Shown here: positions 10,481 to 22,464 of the stretch, one piece after another
Layout: each line of letters starts with the position of its first letter
Position numbering within the stretch: position 1 is the first letter of the stretch
Notes under the pieces: model-generated
Database searches by the model: none
The model's input: the letters and a program-made list of their open reading frames with translations, nothing else
What the model was told of the DNA's origin: nothing
Origin: Bactericera cockerelli
Lineage: Eukaryota > Arthropoda > Insecta > Hemiptera > Triozidae
Assembly: GCA_024516035.1 (NCBI GenBank)
Contig: CM044958.1
Coordinates: 10,667,670 to 10,731,669 of the forward strand
DNA: 64,000 nt
Direction: 5' to 3'
Made by a program: the position numbers and the translations under genes

Positions 10481-12393
10481 CAGGTGAATGTAAAGAATCG
10501 CAGTGACTTCGAAACTAATTTTCTAGGTTAAAATATTGCAATGTCTCTAGTCTATGTGCTACGGTGTTTTTTCTTACTGGGCATTTATGTAAAACATATT
10601 TTAATATTTAAAAAAATATTTATTTTCTTTAAATTTACTTATAATTTCATATTTAATAAGAGAAAATAGTTACCTAAGGGGTGAATTAATTTTAAAAAAA
10701 GCTGATTCAAAGACCAGTAAAAACAACTGAATTAAAAAAAAAATCATTCAAATAACGGAGAGGTAGAATTTTTTTTAAAAATAATGGAGGGTAGGGAATA
10801 TATAGGAAGGGAATTCAAAACTGATAATATCATCAAGAAAAACAAAAAATGGCCGAATCAAAACATTTTCTAGCAAACTCGGCATTTTTTTATAGGAACA
10901 CAATATTACTTCCGAGAATATCAAAATAAAATATTTTATGTAAATCGGAAGAATGTTCATTTTTATATAAAAAAAAGTAATAATATTGTTTGCTCCGATT
11001 TAAAAAAAGAATGTGTCTGTTTGTCTGTTATTTGCATTTATTGCATCTCTGAAACTATTGCATTTTGTACACTTATACAATAAGTAACGCGTTGCAGATG
11101 GTCCCATTTTAAATTAAAAATTAAATTAATCAATTTGAACCAGGCCTTGGACATAAGGAGCTTGACTTGACCTCTAACTTTTTACTTAAACGCTTGTATC
11201 TCGTAAATGTACACTCGATTTTAATGGTTTTTTTTTAATGTAAATAAGTATTGGTGCTAAATAGAATTTTAGCTTGAAAAGAAAGAAAGAAAAAAAAAAA
11301 AAAAATGAGCTCTGACATGAAATACCAACTGAAACAATTGACAAAAATTTGCAATACACGATTCTAAAATGTAGGAAATACGCCATTTTACAATATAAAA
11401 CAAATTTAAAGAAAATCAGCTGAGAATTTTTGGAGATACTACCGAAAAAATCTTAGAACAGATCGATATTTATCCAAATTGGATAAATTTCTATTTAGAT
11501 TTGAACATTTCAACCGTTCTTGAGGAAGTAGTGTGTCCAAAATTGGCAGTGTATTTTTGTAACTCGCTCCGCAGAACTTCTTTCTCTCCCCCCTATTATA
11601 CGAATAAGAGAATGACGATATTCAGTTTTTTTTATGAAAAACTCAATAAAATAGAAACTAGCTAATTTGGAAAGTAAAAGTTTTTTTGATAGAGAGTTGT
11701 GATTTTGTGAAGAGAAAATAAAAAGAGAGCGAGAGAGAGAGAGAGAACAAGGGAGTGAGAAGGGGAGAGAATGTCGGAGGTAAATAAGGGAAGAGAAACA
11801 AACTGCAATTAATAGTTCTCTAGTGGGCCCTGTTCTAGTATGGAATTTTTCTCTATCTTTTATCAAGTTTTAACCCCTTTCAACTATTCTTTTTAGTTAG
11901 GTGATGCCAGCACAACCTCATACTTAGAGGTCACAGGCATCACAGTAACTCATTTTCTTTTTTCAAGTTTTTACATTATCTTTTAATATACTATTGTCTT
12001 TTGTACATATAATTTTGATGTAAATAAATTATGATTGAGTATTTTGATAAAAAAAAGGTACTCTTCCTTTCCATTCTTATTCATTTATTAAAACTATTCC
12101 ATTTAAAAATCATAGTAAAACTGCAATATGGCGTCTCCACCAATTTTTGAAATCTTAGAAAATATCAGTTTCAGTTTAAACAGAAAATTGAGAAGTTGTA
12201 TTAGATGTACATGCATATTAGAACATACCTGGACAGCTGTTTCGAGCTTATTTGCTCTCATCAGCAGGTAATAGTTCTGAATATCCATACCATCAACTAA
12301 TCCCTCTATTTTAATCAGTTTAAACAGAAAATATTTTTCTCTGTTTTTTTCCACACTTGTTTTTTCGAAACAAAACCAGGCCTGGCCACCTAC
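10481..12393. other. AT-rich, probably gene flank or intron
   Basis: No supported gene. It contains A/T homopolymer runs and a GA-rich stretch near 11720-11770. If the exon at 12394-12549 belongs to the zinc-finger gene, this region follows its donor site and is intronic. Confidence 0.4.
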
Positions 12394-12549
12394 CTGCACG
12401 GTCCAGGTTTTCGTCTTGGACGTGGAGGAAGGACTTGCAGGGCCGGACACGACAGCCTTAGCCGTCTGCTGCATGATCTGCTGAATAAGGTCTAACTGGT
12501 GCTGACTCAGGACGTCATTGGGGGAGGAGGACTCTTTCTTTTTCCGCGC
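12394..12549 (-). CDS. Probable internal exon, likely of the zinc-finger gene
   Basis: A 156-bp GC-richer block on the minus strand is bounded by a pyrimidine-rich acceptor (TCTCTTGTTCCAG before 12549) and a good donor (CAG|GTAGGT after 12394). Both junctions are phase 0. It encodes 52 residues: a basic start (ARKKKE), then a Gln-rich amphipathic stretch (LSQHQLDLIQQIMQQTAKAV), then Ser/Thr and basic residues. The exon at 41479-41858 ends in phase 0, so the two join in frame. Linkage across 29 kb is inference; it could belong to another minus-strand gene. I do not recognise the family. Confidence 0.6.
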
Positions 12550-13210
12550 CTGGAACAAGAGAGAAAGTCGAAAATTTACGATTGTGTTTGAAAAAAAAAA
12601 AAAAAAAAAAATAGTAGAAAACTCTGAAGGAGAACTTTTTTGTCGGAGCATATTTTTAGAAAAAATTGGAATCATATTTTACGTCTATTTATTACCCTGA
12701 GAGAGCTTTTTAACCTAATAAGGTCAGGATTAATATTATATTAACATAGCTTTCCATTCCAGTCAGTGAGCTTAAAATTAGTATAATCTTCTATAGAGTG
12801 ATCTGATATTATGAAAATTGTAAAATGACCTGATCACTTTGACATTTTTTTTTAATTTTGTTTTTGACATGTTAGTCTATACATATCACCAAAAAAACAT
12901 CCATATTAAATTTTTTCCTAATAATAAAATTTGTGGTTTGACTCACTGGTTATGTCACAAATTTAGCACATAGTATGTATTCATAAATATTAGGGTATAC
13001 GATTAGTTGGGGGACTCTAAACAGGGAGTAGACCAGCGTTGGCTTGGTTCTGGGGGCCGTTATCAATTATTAGCCTCCTTGTAAAGACAGTGGTAGAAGT
13101 GCTGATTCATTCCTCCACTGTCTGGTTACCATCGTTCACGATGACGCAACCCTATGATCATGATGATACGAATAGCTTGCTGCCTATGACAAAGTCAATC
13201 CTATGTGAAT
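12550..13210. other. Intronic AT-rich sequence
   Basis: It contains an A-run at 12590-12611 and no other feature I can support. Confidence 0.4.
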
Positions 13211-13434
13211 GCCAGCGTCGATGGCGCGTTGAATGCACCGGTTCTCGTTGGATCACCGAAGTTAAGCAACGTCCAGAGAGGTGAATACTTCGTGATGCGG
13301 GCATTCCGGCCCAACCCAGGCTGGGTGAGGTTAATGTGGGTAGCAGGTTTGTGAGTTTCCTGCGAATGGAGGGTAACACCCCCGTCGTGATATGACCATG
13401 CAGTTGAAAGCGACGTTAAATGCCAAAAAAAAAA
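13211..13434 (+). repeat. 5S rRNA-derived SINE
   Basis: The head reads like 5S rRNA: ...CACCGGTTCTCGTTGGATCA, then CCGAAGTTAAGCAACGTCCA. The 3' part of the 5S domain is shortened. The body has CCCAACCCAGGCTGGGTGAG and TGCGAATGGAGGGTAA, then a tail GTTGAAAGCGACGTTAAA and an A-run. CCTATGTGA flanks both sides (13200 and about 13437), consistent with a target duplication and a recent insertion. Confidence 0.85.
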
Positions 13435-13739
13435 GCCTATGTGATAGGTAATGCGGTGAGTAAGGCCATCCACCTCCACGGCTAGAACACCTCCTCCAGT
13501 CCTCATCCTTGGGGCCATTGATGTAGAATGTTCCAAGATACGCACTTTGTATGAAAAGCTCACCTAATTTAAACTATAGAAATCGAGTTTCCATTCTTCC
13601 CAGATTTTCATTCCAACGCGAACTCAAAAGTCAGTGGCGTCAGTTCATAAAACTCTCCTGGGGGTATTTCAGTAGACTTGAAAGTTGATGTTTCTCTTCA
13701 CTCTCCCACTTAAATACCAGAATAGCTGCTGGTGCCTTT

Positions 13740-14012
13740 TATGTTACCAGAAACATGAGCTCTGTTTAAATTACTTTAGCCTGAATACAGTCTCTCCTGT
13801 TCAAATTACTGGTTTACAATCTGTTTATAGTCTCCCAGTCAGGCAAGTCCTTGTTTAACCGTAGCCAGACTAGCTGCTGGTGTGGTCCCTGCTCATAGTC
13901 CCCCAGTTCGATTGGAATGATGAACATTGGTAAAAGTCCACAAGAATAACAAACATTCATGATTATATTCAGCCGTAGGACCTACTAACTGGTTTACTAC
14001 CTGTTTCAAGTA
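13740..14012 (+). repeat. Interspersed repeat, split by a DNA element
   Basis: Recurring phrases (GTTTAC.A.CTGTTTA.AGTCTCCCAG, TCCCTG.T.ATAGTC) occur here and again at 14697-14830. The repeat was probably split by the element inserted at 14021-14688. The family is unknown. Confidence 0.45.
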
Positions 14013-14020
14013 TTCCAGTC

Positions 14021-14688
14021 GGGCGCATTACGATTCGGCCCAAAAAGGTTTATGAAAAAGGTTTTCGATTTCAGGTAAAAAAGGTCACCGAACGATTCGG
14101 CCCAGTGCAACATTCTAAGTACCGTACATATCGAGGGATTTTTTATTATTCAACATTAAATTACGGAATTACCTTCTATGTATATCAGGCTTTGGCCTTC
14201 TATGTATAAGGCATGGCCTACTATGTATTTTACCTAACCCTACTATATTCTTGAGGCATGGCCTTCTATGTATTTTACCTAACCCTACTATAAACCTAAG
14301 GCATTGCCTTCTATGTATTATCCCTACCCTACTATATTCTTGAGGCATGGCCTTCTATGTATTTTACCTAACCCTACTATATTCTTGAGGCATGGCCTTC
14401 TATCTAACCCTACTGTCAAACACTCAAATAAACACTGATAACAAAGATGACTGTTACTTACTAGTTCAAAACAATAACATCGTGAACATCGCCATTGTTC
14501 TAAGTTCTTTCAGGGCAACGTTTCCATACTATTTTATAGGGATTTTTTGGTGGAATGAAAGTGGGAGTTTTTGTTAGAATGAAAGTGGGACTTTTTGTGT
14601 GGGATCAAAACTTGATAGTGTGTTTTGGGACGAATCATGCTATGGAAAAGGTCTCCTCAGGTAGTTTGGGCCGAATCGTGAAGTTCCC
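14021..14688. mobile_element. Non-autonomous DNA transposon, 8-bp TSD (copy 1)
   Basis: The terminal inverted repeats share ACGATTCGGCCCAAA and begin GGG. It is flanked by the 8-bp duplication TTCCAGTC at 14013-14020 and 14689-14696. It holds about five copies of a 45-bp minisatellite (GGCATGGCCTTCTATGTATT..., 14160-14405). No transposase is present. An 8-bp duplication fits hAT, P or Merlin; I cannot decide among them. Copy 2 is at 24389-25152. Confidence 0.88.
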
Positions 14689-14984
14689 TTCCAGTCAGAC
14701 TTCTGGTCTAGTTCCTGCTAATTGTACCTGGTGGAAACTACGAGTTTACTACCTGTTTACAGTATCCCAGCCTGTTTACAGTCTAGTCCCTGATAATAGT
14801 CCTCCAGCTAGATTATAATGATGACCGCTTTTTACAGTTCCCGCAACCAGATTACATAGTAGGTACCCATACCTAACCACCCACTGGTCTTCTCTTTGTT
14901 CATGGCCCTCCAGCCTGTGGTGTCCTTTCTTGTCCTCCCGAACGGCACTGCTTAAAGCTTGAGCTTTCATGTTTTATCTTGTGA

Positions 14985-15225
14985 ATAATTGTATTCCGAG
15001 CAAAGTTTACAGAGCGTACACCCAGGAGTTTAAAGTTGGGGATATATAGGGCGCGCACATTCCCGGAATTATAATTCTCATAACGTATCTCGACTGTGTA
15101 AATCATACAGTGTGGAACCATGTCGAGATATTTTATGACGTGTGGTGGACCCAGAAGTTTGAAATTGGGGAAATGCTTATAGGGCGCGCACTTCCCGAAA
15201 TTATAGTTAGTTCTCATTACAATGT
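14985..15225. repeat. Tandem duplication, ~120-bp unit
   Basis: Two units share CCCAG.AGTTT.AA.TTGGGG, TATAGGGCGCGCAC and TTCCCG.AATTATA. The second unit is diverged. Confidence 0.6.
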
Positions 15226-16770
15226 TATCTCAACTGTTTAATTTTAAATAGTAAATACTTTAAAGCATACAGGGTGGGTTGATCATTTTCATCTTTGAAT
15301 ACCCTTACATGTATGAGGAGAAAAAAAAATGAAAAAATATACCCCAATATTTCCTGTAATAAAAATATTCAATTCATGTGTATTAGTCAGTGAGCCTTGA
15401 TATGAATAACAGATGTACACTCAGGCACTCTTGACTAAATAATAGTATAAAAGTGATACCATCAATATTTGGCAGTAGGATTTTAGAGCAGCAAAATTTG
15501 AAAAAACACCTTCAGCGCCTATAGCTGAGATTGAAGTTTCGTTTTAAGTCTAATGTTTTAACTCCCATCTTTTCGTTGGAACAATAAAATAACTGGTTTC
15601 AAATGCTTCTTCAAGTCACCCAGTAGTTTTATAAAGTTGACATCACGTGCTTGAGTCACTCCTCAGTTGCCAAGTTTACTTATATCAACAAAATCAAGTC
15701 CAAACCCCCCTCTCTTCTCTGTCCTCTTCTATTGTTCTCTTTACCTCTCCCCATTTCCCTTTCTTCATTCTTCTTTTTCTCCCTCATTTCTTCTCTCTCA
15801 TTTCCTTTTCTTCGTCCTTCTTCTTCTCCCCTCATTTCTTCTCACTCATTTCCTTTTCTTCACCCCTCTTATTCTCTTTCTTCAACAGTGGCAAGGAGTA
15901 AAAGAAAAGAGAAAATGAATCGTTCGCATTCATTTTACGTTCCATAAATCTGTAACGTAGTTCCTTATATCAAATCTCCTCTTGCTCTCTTCATTCTACC
16001 TTCTTCTCTTTCCTGTAAATTATATTCTCCTTTTTTTCTTTCTCTCTCCATCTCTCACTTTTTCAACCACTTTTGTCCACAAAGCTCGTGTTTTCTCTCC
16101 CCATCTTATTCTCTTCCCAGAATGCCCAAAAATTTCCTTTTTTCTATTCTCTCCAATTTTCTTCTCCTTCATCTCCTCCTATTCTCTCCTTTATTTCTAA
16201 GAATTCATGTGTTTGTTTTCATATTTCAAAAATCTCATCCTATCTTTCAAACATTGCATATATACTACCTCCATCAAATCTTCTACGAACTCGTTTTCAA
16301 ATCATCTTTTAAAACCAAACAGTCAAATTGCTTCCTTTACCGTTCTGACAGATTTGATCAAAACTGTATTTCGTATATCTATTATTACATTTTGATAACA
16401 TCTGAAAACTCTGCCCAGGGTTGTTCGAGAGTTGCTCGTGGCAACTTTGTGTGGTTTGTTGTATTATTCTGAGCAATGAGAGTGTTTTGAGAATGTTATT
16501 ATTCTGAGTGATGAGAGTGTTTTGAGAATGTTGCATAATTTCGCGGTATTCAAGGGTCTTGCATCATCACGCATCACTGGTATTCCTTATGATTATTAGT
16601 AGCATTTATGAATTCTTCCGAGGGAAAATCAAAATCAACTTTATTTTGTAAAAATGGAATATCACTACTTTGACAAATCAGTTTTTTAAGAGAAAATATA
16701 TTTTTAATTTCTGCAAATCATGTACATTGTACCTACTTCAGCACTCATTGTCATTTCATACTTGTGTTCA
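15226..16770. other. No gene; pyrimidine-rich tracts
   Basis: Strong CT-rich tracts lie at about 15706-15890 and 15976-16200, with repeated phrases (CATTTCCTTTTCTTC). Open frames rich in Ser/Phe/Leu here reflect composition. A small direct repeat (TATTCTGAG.AATGAGAGTGT) lies at about 16464-16530. Confidence 0.55.
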
Positions 16771-17000
16771 GTGCATTGGTAGTCAAGTGGCTAACAACCT
16801 AGTCGGGTACTTCAGGTAGTGTAGGGATCCGGGTTTGAATCCCACCCAGTGCATGATTTTAAAAATATAATAAGAATCATTGGCGTTAGGAAGGGCATCC
16901 AGCTGTAAAAAAAATGTGCCAGAATCAATTAACCTCAATCATGAAGTGTAACAACGTCGACCCTGCTTCAGCGGGATAAGACAGAGTAAAAGAAGAATAA
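16771..17000 (+). repeat. tRNA-derived SINE with RTE-like 3' tail
   Basis: The head has a tRNA-like A-box region (TGGTAGTCAAGTGGCTAACA) and B-box (GGGTTTGAATCCC). The body holds TAGGAAGGGCATCCAGC, TGTGCCAGAATCAA, and CGACCCTGCTTCAGCGGGAT. This order matches the 3' end of RTE-type LINEs and of SINEs they mobilise, as I remember the family. This suggests mobilisation by an RTE LINE not seen in this window. Confidence 0.7.
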
Positions 17001-17702
17001 GTGGGTGGTAGCTGAATTCAATTTCGACAATCCAAACCTCTTGATGCTTTTTTTATCAAAATAGATATAATTTCCAAAATGAGGTACAACGAAAAAATAC
17101 AGGTTTTAGATTATTCTCATGCATGTAGGTAACTAGGTATACATAGGTAGGTACTGAATTAGAATGAACACCTCTGAAAATTTTCATGTCTTCACCCTGC
17201 CCCTCATGTGCTCCCCCCCTCTCTCACTCTCTCTGTCTCTCTCTCTCCTCCTCCACTTCTCCCGCTTTCCTATGGGGTGGACCAACTGGTTTAAGTGAGG
17301 AATCTATTTGCCAAACAAAAAAATATATATTCTGACCTTGATTTATCAGCACGAAGGGATGCTACTGTCGCATACTCGTACTTCAAATATTTGGCTGGAT
17401 GTGGTGGCTTTTTCCTTTCCCCATGGAAACAACCCTGGTATTAAGATTCGCGAGTATATACTTAGGTATTATGTAACAATTGCCATCACATTTCTATTTT
17501 TTTTTTTTTAAAGATGAGTGTTTCACAGCCTTTTTTGTTACGTAGCCATGAAACAGGAGCTACTGTAGACGCTTGTGGTCTGTGTTGTAGCCTGCCCATC
17601 CCGTAGTATGCCTCCCCTCTGATGGGCGAGAAGTGACACAATACTTCCCATTTAGGTGCTGGGTCAACACGAGCGCACCTTGGTCCCTACATTTCTCCTA
17701 TA

Positions 17703-17875
17703 AAGTCAAACCTGGATGTAAGAGAACTCAAGGGACTGGAATTTTTTTCTCTTACATACAGGTTTTTCATGTAAAGAAGTTTCTTTCCTTATACAGAGGT
17801 AAATTTGACCTAGAAATTGTTCTCGTATGTCCAGGTTTCTCTTTAATCCAGTTCTCTTATATACAGGTTTTACTG
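17703..17875. mobile_element. pogo/Tigger-like MITE
   Basis: The right end is ATACAGGTTTTACTG followed by TA. The left end, after TA, is AAGTCAAACCTGGATGTAAG. Ends and interior (AAGAGAACT, TAGA(A)ATTGTTCTC) form an imperfect inverted repeat across the element. TIRs related to CAGTAAAACCT and a TA target are typical of pogo/Tigger elements. A second copy is at 31979-32144. Confidence 0.65.
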
Positions 17876-19260
17876 TATTTTATTTATTTAGAAACGTAAG
17901 ATACAATATCAAAAGAAATTGATCTAAAAAAGCTATCTGGATGTAAAAATAATAAATAAGGCATTTAAATTTTTACTGATTCAGCAATCAGCAAGATTAA
18001 TAAAGTTCTAATAAAGTATCTGTACCCTCAAGACTTAAAAAAATAAATATAGCCAAATCCTTTGACTTAAAATTCCTGTTTCCTGTTACTTGTGGTTATT
18101 TCAAAATTATGGGTTTAAAGGAACCATAAAAATAAGTATACAAGCAGTATCAGTATGAACAGAAAAGTGAGAAGTTGTACTAGAATGATGTAGGTACCTG
18201 GTACATGAATATCAGAACACACTAAATCAAGGGCTCAAGGGATTTTTTTTTTTTTTTTTAATCCCACATTTCAACCCTTTTAACAAATCCAACTTGGGAA
18301 AAAAAACGCTTGCATACGAGTCTGCAACCATTGGGACATTTTCATCTTTACTATTCAAGGTCCAAAACCCAACTGACCAAATTTCGTATTGTGCGCATGA
18401 CACATACCTTCTCTCTTCTCTCCCTCTACAATTCAATACTTCGCCATTGTGCGCATGACACACACTTTCCCTCTTCTCTCCCTTTACAATTCAATATTTC
18501 GTTACATAATTTCGTTACATAATTTCGTCACATAATTTTGGTTATGTGCCAGAGCAAAGACATGAAAATGTCAAAAATTGCTCAGTCACTACAACTGATA
18601 CACCCTCTATTTATCCATCCATCCTCTCCCTCCCATGCATACGTAGCAACATGCAGTAGCAAAAATGCTGAACAAAATGTTCCAACTTCCGTACGTGCTC
18701 AACTCAAATTAGACTAATAATGATGTATAATCATAATCATACTGCTATTATTAAATAATACTAACGGGATTTTTTTTTAACAATAACCATTACAAGTATC
18801 ATGATGACGAATGGATGAAAAATAGGTTTGTATTATTCTCAATATTGCTGTATTAAATTTGCGTGTTCTATTGCTGAAAATGAAATTATTGGCATAGGTC
18901 ATAGGGGTTGAGTATAACCTAATTATTATAGGTAGGTATTTGGCGTTTCTACTGACCTGGGTTTATTTCTGAAACTAAATTACTATAATTATGCACATTA
19001 TCTTTCAATTTGTCTTTTTTCAAACCTAGTCGGGGTCGCTACTGTCCAACCTCTTCTTCATGCTTGAGGTTGATAGTTCTGGTACTCCTCCTACCACCCA
19101 CTCTTTTAAGGGTGACAATGATTTGTGTTTATTGTCTTTTGGTCTGATAAAGGTGGTGTACGCAACTACGCATATTATGGATTGCAATAATACTGATTAT
19201 ATTGCTTTCAAAAGTTTCAACTCTACCAGGAGCGGGAGCAGTGAAAATGAAAAATGTCAC
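17876..19260. other. No gene; a short tandem duplication
   Basis: At 18380-18500 a unit of about 60 bp occurs twice (TTGTGCGCATGACACA...CTTCTCTCCCT.TACAATTCAATA), with TTTCGTTACATAA repeats after it. A fragment at 18150-18225 resembles 12170-12230 (AAAATTGAGAAGTTGTA), an unnamed dispersed repeat. Confidence 0.45.
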
Positions 19261-19261
19261 G

Positions 19262-19395
19262 TCTCACCTCTACATCATCATCAGACACGTTGAATACACC
19301 AGTTCTTGTACTGTGACTGAAGTGAATTTGAACGGATGGTAAAGTCCCAGTCATGAGATCATGCAGTTGAAAACGACGGTATACCCAAAAAAGTT
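19262..19395 (+). repeat. Degenerate 5S-derived SINE
   Basis: The phrases GTTGAATACACCAGTTCTTG and CATGCAGTTGAAAACGACGG, with an A-run, mark the head and tail of the 5S SINE. The middle is deleted. Confidence 0.6.
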
Positions 19396-19713
19396 GTTTC
19401 TTTAAATCATTAGAAATAGAACCCAATGTCAACTGTTATTACTAACTATTATTACTATTATTACACAGTATTATTATCGTCACCCACACCACAATATTTT
19501 AGAGTTGGTAAAAAGTTGTGCGTGGAAACTTTTTAACGAGAAGGTGTGTCACTGCTATTGACATCCAGCCAATGCTTGCTAGTGCAGCAAATAAAATGAA
19601 AATAATGAGGGACTATGCCAATGACCACATCAACTGGGTGGTTAAGGTCGCGACTGGAGGTCGCTGGTTTGAGCCCCATGCATGCAATCTTTTAGTACGG
19701 TGGATGATTATTA

Positions 19714-19872
19714 AGGGCCAAATTATGATACAGGATTAGATTAAATCAAAATGGACACTATTACTTTACACGCAATCAGGTGGGATTTCAACTAATCACA
19801 GCACACTATAGCCTGAATCAGCTGATAGTATCCACTTAGATTAAATCTAATCCTGTTTCATAATTCGACCCT
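19714..19872. mobile_element. MITE with long imperfect TIRs (copy 1)
   Basis: The left arm AGGGCCAAATTATGATACAG and GATTAGATTAAAT pair with the right arm that reads, in complement, AGGGTCGAATTATGAAACAG then GATTAGATTTAAT. Inside, GGACACTAT and ATAGTATCC also pair. A second copy begins at 45161. No target duplication was resolved. Confidence 0.7.
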
Positions 19873-20289
19873 ACATTCTTGTGCTTAAAAAAATTAAACT
19901 TATTTATAAAAAAACGTACGTAATATCTCAATTTTGCTAAGAGAAAAATGTACCTATTTTCTTTTAATTTAAAAAAATAGAAAAAGATTCTCAGTAACCA
20001 AATAACCTAGGTGAAAGAAAAATATAAAATTGTAGTTTTTCTATTAAAATAATAAATTCTAATTACACCTAATTATTATTTATGTTCCTTTCTACTCTGC
20101 ATGAGGCGTCCAACACATTCTCTATTACATATTTATCATTCTGGATATTGTTATTTATTATCTTGTAATATACATTGTAACAATTATATGGCACCTTCAA
20201 ACATCTTTCTAAAAGATGTAGGTACATAATTATTATAAAAAATCAAAAAAATTTGATAGGACATAATTAAAGGGCCGTTTTCTCTCCAA

Positions 20290-20385
20290 ACCTTATCACT
20301 CAAATCAGAATTCGAACCCGGGTTACCAGTTCACTTGCGTACAAACGGAATGCGCTACCCGTACTAGACTACGAAGACCACAAGG
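20290..20385 (-). repeat. tRNA-like SINE head
   Basis: On the minus strand, TAGTCTAGTACGGGTAGCGC resembles an A-box and GGTAACCCGGGTTCGAATTC a B-box. It is followed by sequence ending near AAACGGCCCTTTAAT. It does not fold clearly as a functional tRNA in my reading and is likely a SINE head. Confidence 0.5.
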
Positions 20386-20479
20386 TAGCATGTTATAATA
20401 TAGAACATCCTTTCTAATAATATAATATTCATTAAAATGTCTGTCTCGGAGAGTGATTACGCCAGACACGAGGACAATA

Positions 20480-21130
20480 ATGTGTGACAGTGATGAAGAT
20501 AGTCTGGAAGATACGAAAGAGAGGTGGTGGATGTAACAGGTAGAAGAGGTGAAGATATAGATGACAAAGAAAAGCAGAATAAGAGATAAGATAGGAAAAA
20601 TGTTGGGAGGAATGAAGATAGAGTGGAAGATACAAGAGTTAAGTAGAGGATGTAACAGGAAGAGGAGGTGAAGATATAGATGACAAAGAAAAACAGAATA
20701 AGAGATAAGATAGGAAAAATGTTGGGAGGAATGAAGATAGAGTGGAACATACAAGAGTTAAGTAGAGAATGTAACAGGTAGAGGAGGTGAAGATATGGAT
20801 GACAAAGAAAACCAGAATAAGAGAGAAGATAGGAGAAATGTTGGGAGGAATGAAGATAGAGTGGAAGATACAAGAGTTAAGTAGAGGATGTAACAGGTAG
20901 AGGAGGTGAAGATATGGATGACAAAGAAAAGCAGAATAGGAGAGAAGAACAGGGGAAATGTTGGGAGGAATGAAGATAGAGTGGAAGATACAAGAGTTAA
21001 GTAGAGAATGTAACAGGTAGAGGAGGTGAAGATACAGATGACAAAGAAAAGCAGAATAGGAGAGAAGAATAGGGGAAATGTTGGGAGGAATGAAGATATA
21101 GTGGGATATACAAGAGTGAACTAGACTCAG
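20480..21130. repeat. 120-bp minisatellite, about five units
   Basis: TGTTGGGAGGAATGAAGATA recurs at about 20601, 20721, 20840, 20960 and 21080, giving a period of 119-120 bp. Because 120 is a multiple of three, long periodic open frames appear on the minus strand in several registers. I consider them artefacts. Sequence of the same repeat resumes at about 21377, after an inserted element. Confidence 0.85.
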
Positions 21131-21146
21131 TTTACATATTAGAGGA

Positions 21147-21374
21147 CTAGCGGGCTGTCGCCCGCTTTGCGGGCCGAGGCATGGCCGTGAAAGCAAAAAG
21201 TCCTTTTTCGCCAATGGCAGGTGTTGTAGTGGGAATTTCGAAAAATCCCGTCTTATTGTACATCTAGACTATATAACAAAGCTACCTACCAAATTTCAGC
21301 TTCCTAGGACTTACCAGTTCGGAGAAACAGTGATGATCAGTCAGTCAGTCAGTGACTTTGACATTTATATATTA
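21147..21374 (-). mobile_element. Helitron/Helentron-like fragment (3' end)
   Basis: On the minus strand it ends in a stem GCGGGCGACAGCCCGC followed by TAGT, that is CTAG before T. It carries CTGTTTCTCCGAACTGGTAA and AAGCTGAAATTTGGTAGGTA, shared with 60173-60430. It interrupts the 120-bp minisatellite, since the unit phrase GATGACAAAGAAAAGCAGAA continues after it. Confidence 0.65.
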
Positions 21375-21399
21375 AGATGACAAAGAAAAGCAGAATAAG

Positions 21400-22429
21400 A
21401 TCAGAATATAGCTCTGATATTATGACCACAGCACTAGGCAGAGTTTCTCTATTCATCAATTATCTCTAAAACTTATTGCAAGAGACACTTATACTTGAGA
21501 GCTCATGTTGGAGTTCAAGGGTCATTGTGAGTACACATAGAAAGTATCCTACCATGGTCAGCTACCTTAAAGTTTTCTAAAAGTTCAGTTTATAAATTTG
21601 TCTAAATTCACCCAAAAATTGTCTCCTCTCTTAATAGATCTAACAGTTAGAAGAAGTGATGAAGACGCCAAAGAAAAAGTATAGAGAAGGTGTGAGGGAG
21701 AAATGGAAAGACAACGGAAAGCGAGAAAACAAAGCGAGCGAGAGAGAGAAAGAGAGAAAACAAAGAATATCAGAGAGGGAAAAGTAATGAAAAGGAGAGA
21801 TAAATATGGCAAGACAAAGAGTAATGGAGAGAAAGATGATCACGTGTTGATGAAATGTAACACCATCTCCTCAGAGATCCTCACTCCACATGGTGATAGT
21901 CTACATGAATGAAGGATTTTTCTGAAAGTTGATATTCTATCTCTGTCGTTTTTATTTATATCACAGCGTGGAACAGATGCTGAAGTACAGCCTGACTCGA
22001 AGGAAAATCCTCAAGTACAAAAAATATTTCATACTGTCCCAACTGACCAGTATTTATGTATGTTATACAATTTTACATATAAATTCATGCGTGTCAAGTG
22101 ACCTAACACCAACTGACTTGCTATCAGGATTGTCGGGAAATATATAGAAACCTAGTATGAAAAGTTAGGCTCCTGAAGATAACATGAATGAATATCCAAT
22201 CACGGGGGAAAAAATTAACTTGTTATCGAAAATGATTTTTTGAAAAATAACTTGTTTATAAAACTGTTTCTTTTGATATACAACAAGGCTTTATTTTCAA
22301 ACAAGAAAAAACTAATTTCAGTAAGTAGTTCTAATCCAGAATAATAATTAATATTATTACCAGCAGTGAAAATTTGTCCCACTGCTGATTGGTAGTTTTA
22401 CTTTTCTTATCCTATATTTTTTAATAACC

Positions 22430-22432
<3 letters not shown>
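21400..22432. other. No supported gene
   Basis: A GA-rich stretch lies near 21700-21785. I see no gene or named repeat. Confidence 0.45.

Positions 22433-22464
<32 letters not shown>

Noticed and set aside
11900..11950. Short coding-like stretch on the minus strand as the terminal exon of the zinc-finger gene
   Set aside because: There is no acceptable pyrimidine-rich acceptor before it and the frame is only about 15 codons.
20323..21214. Several overlapping Tyr/Leu/Ser-rich minus-strand ORFs
   Set aside because: They come from a minisatellite with a 120-bp period, which keeps frames open in several registers.
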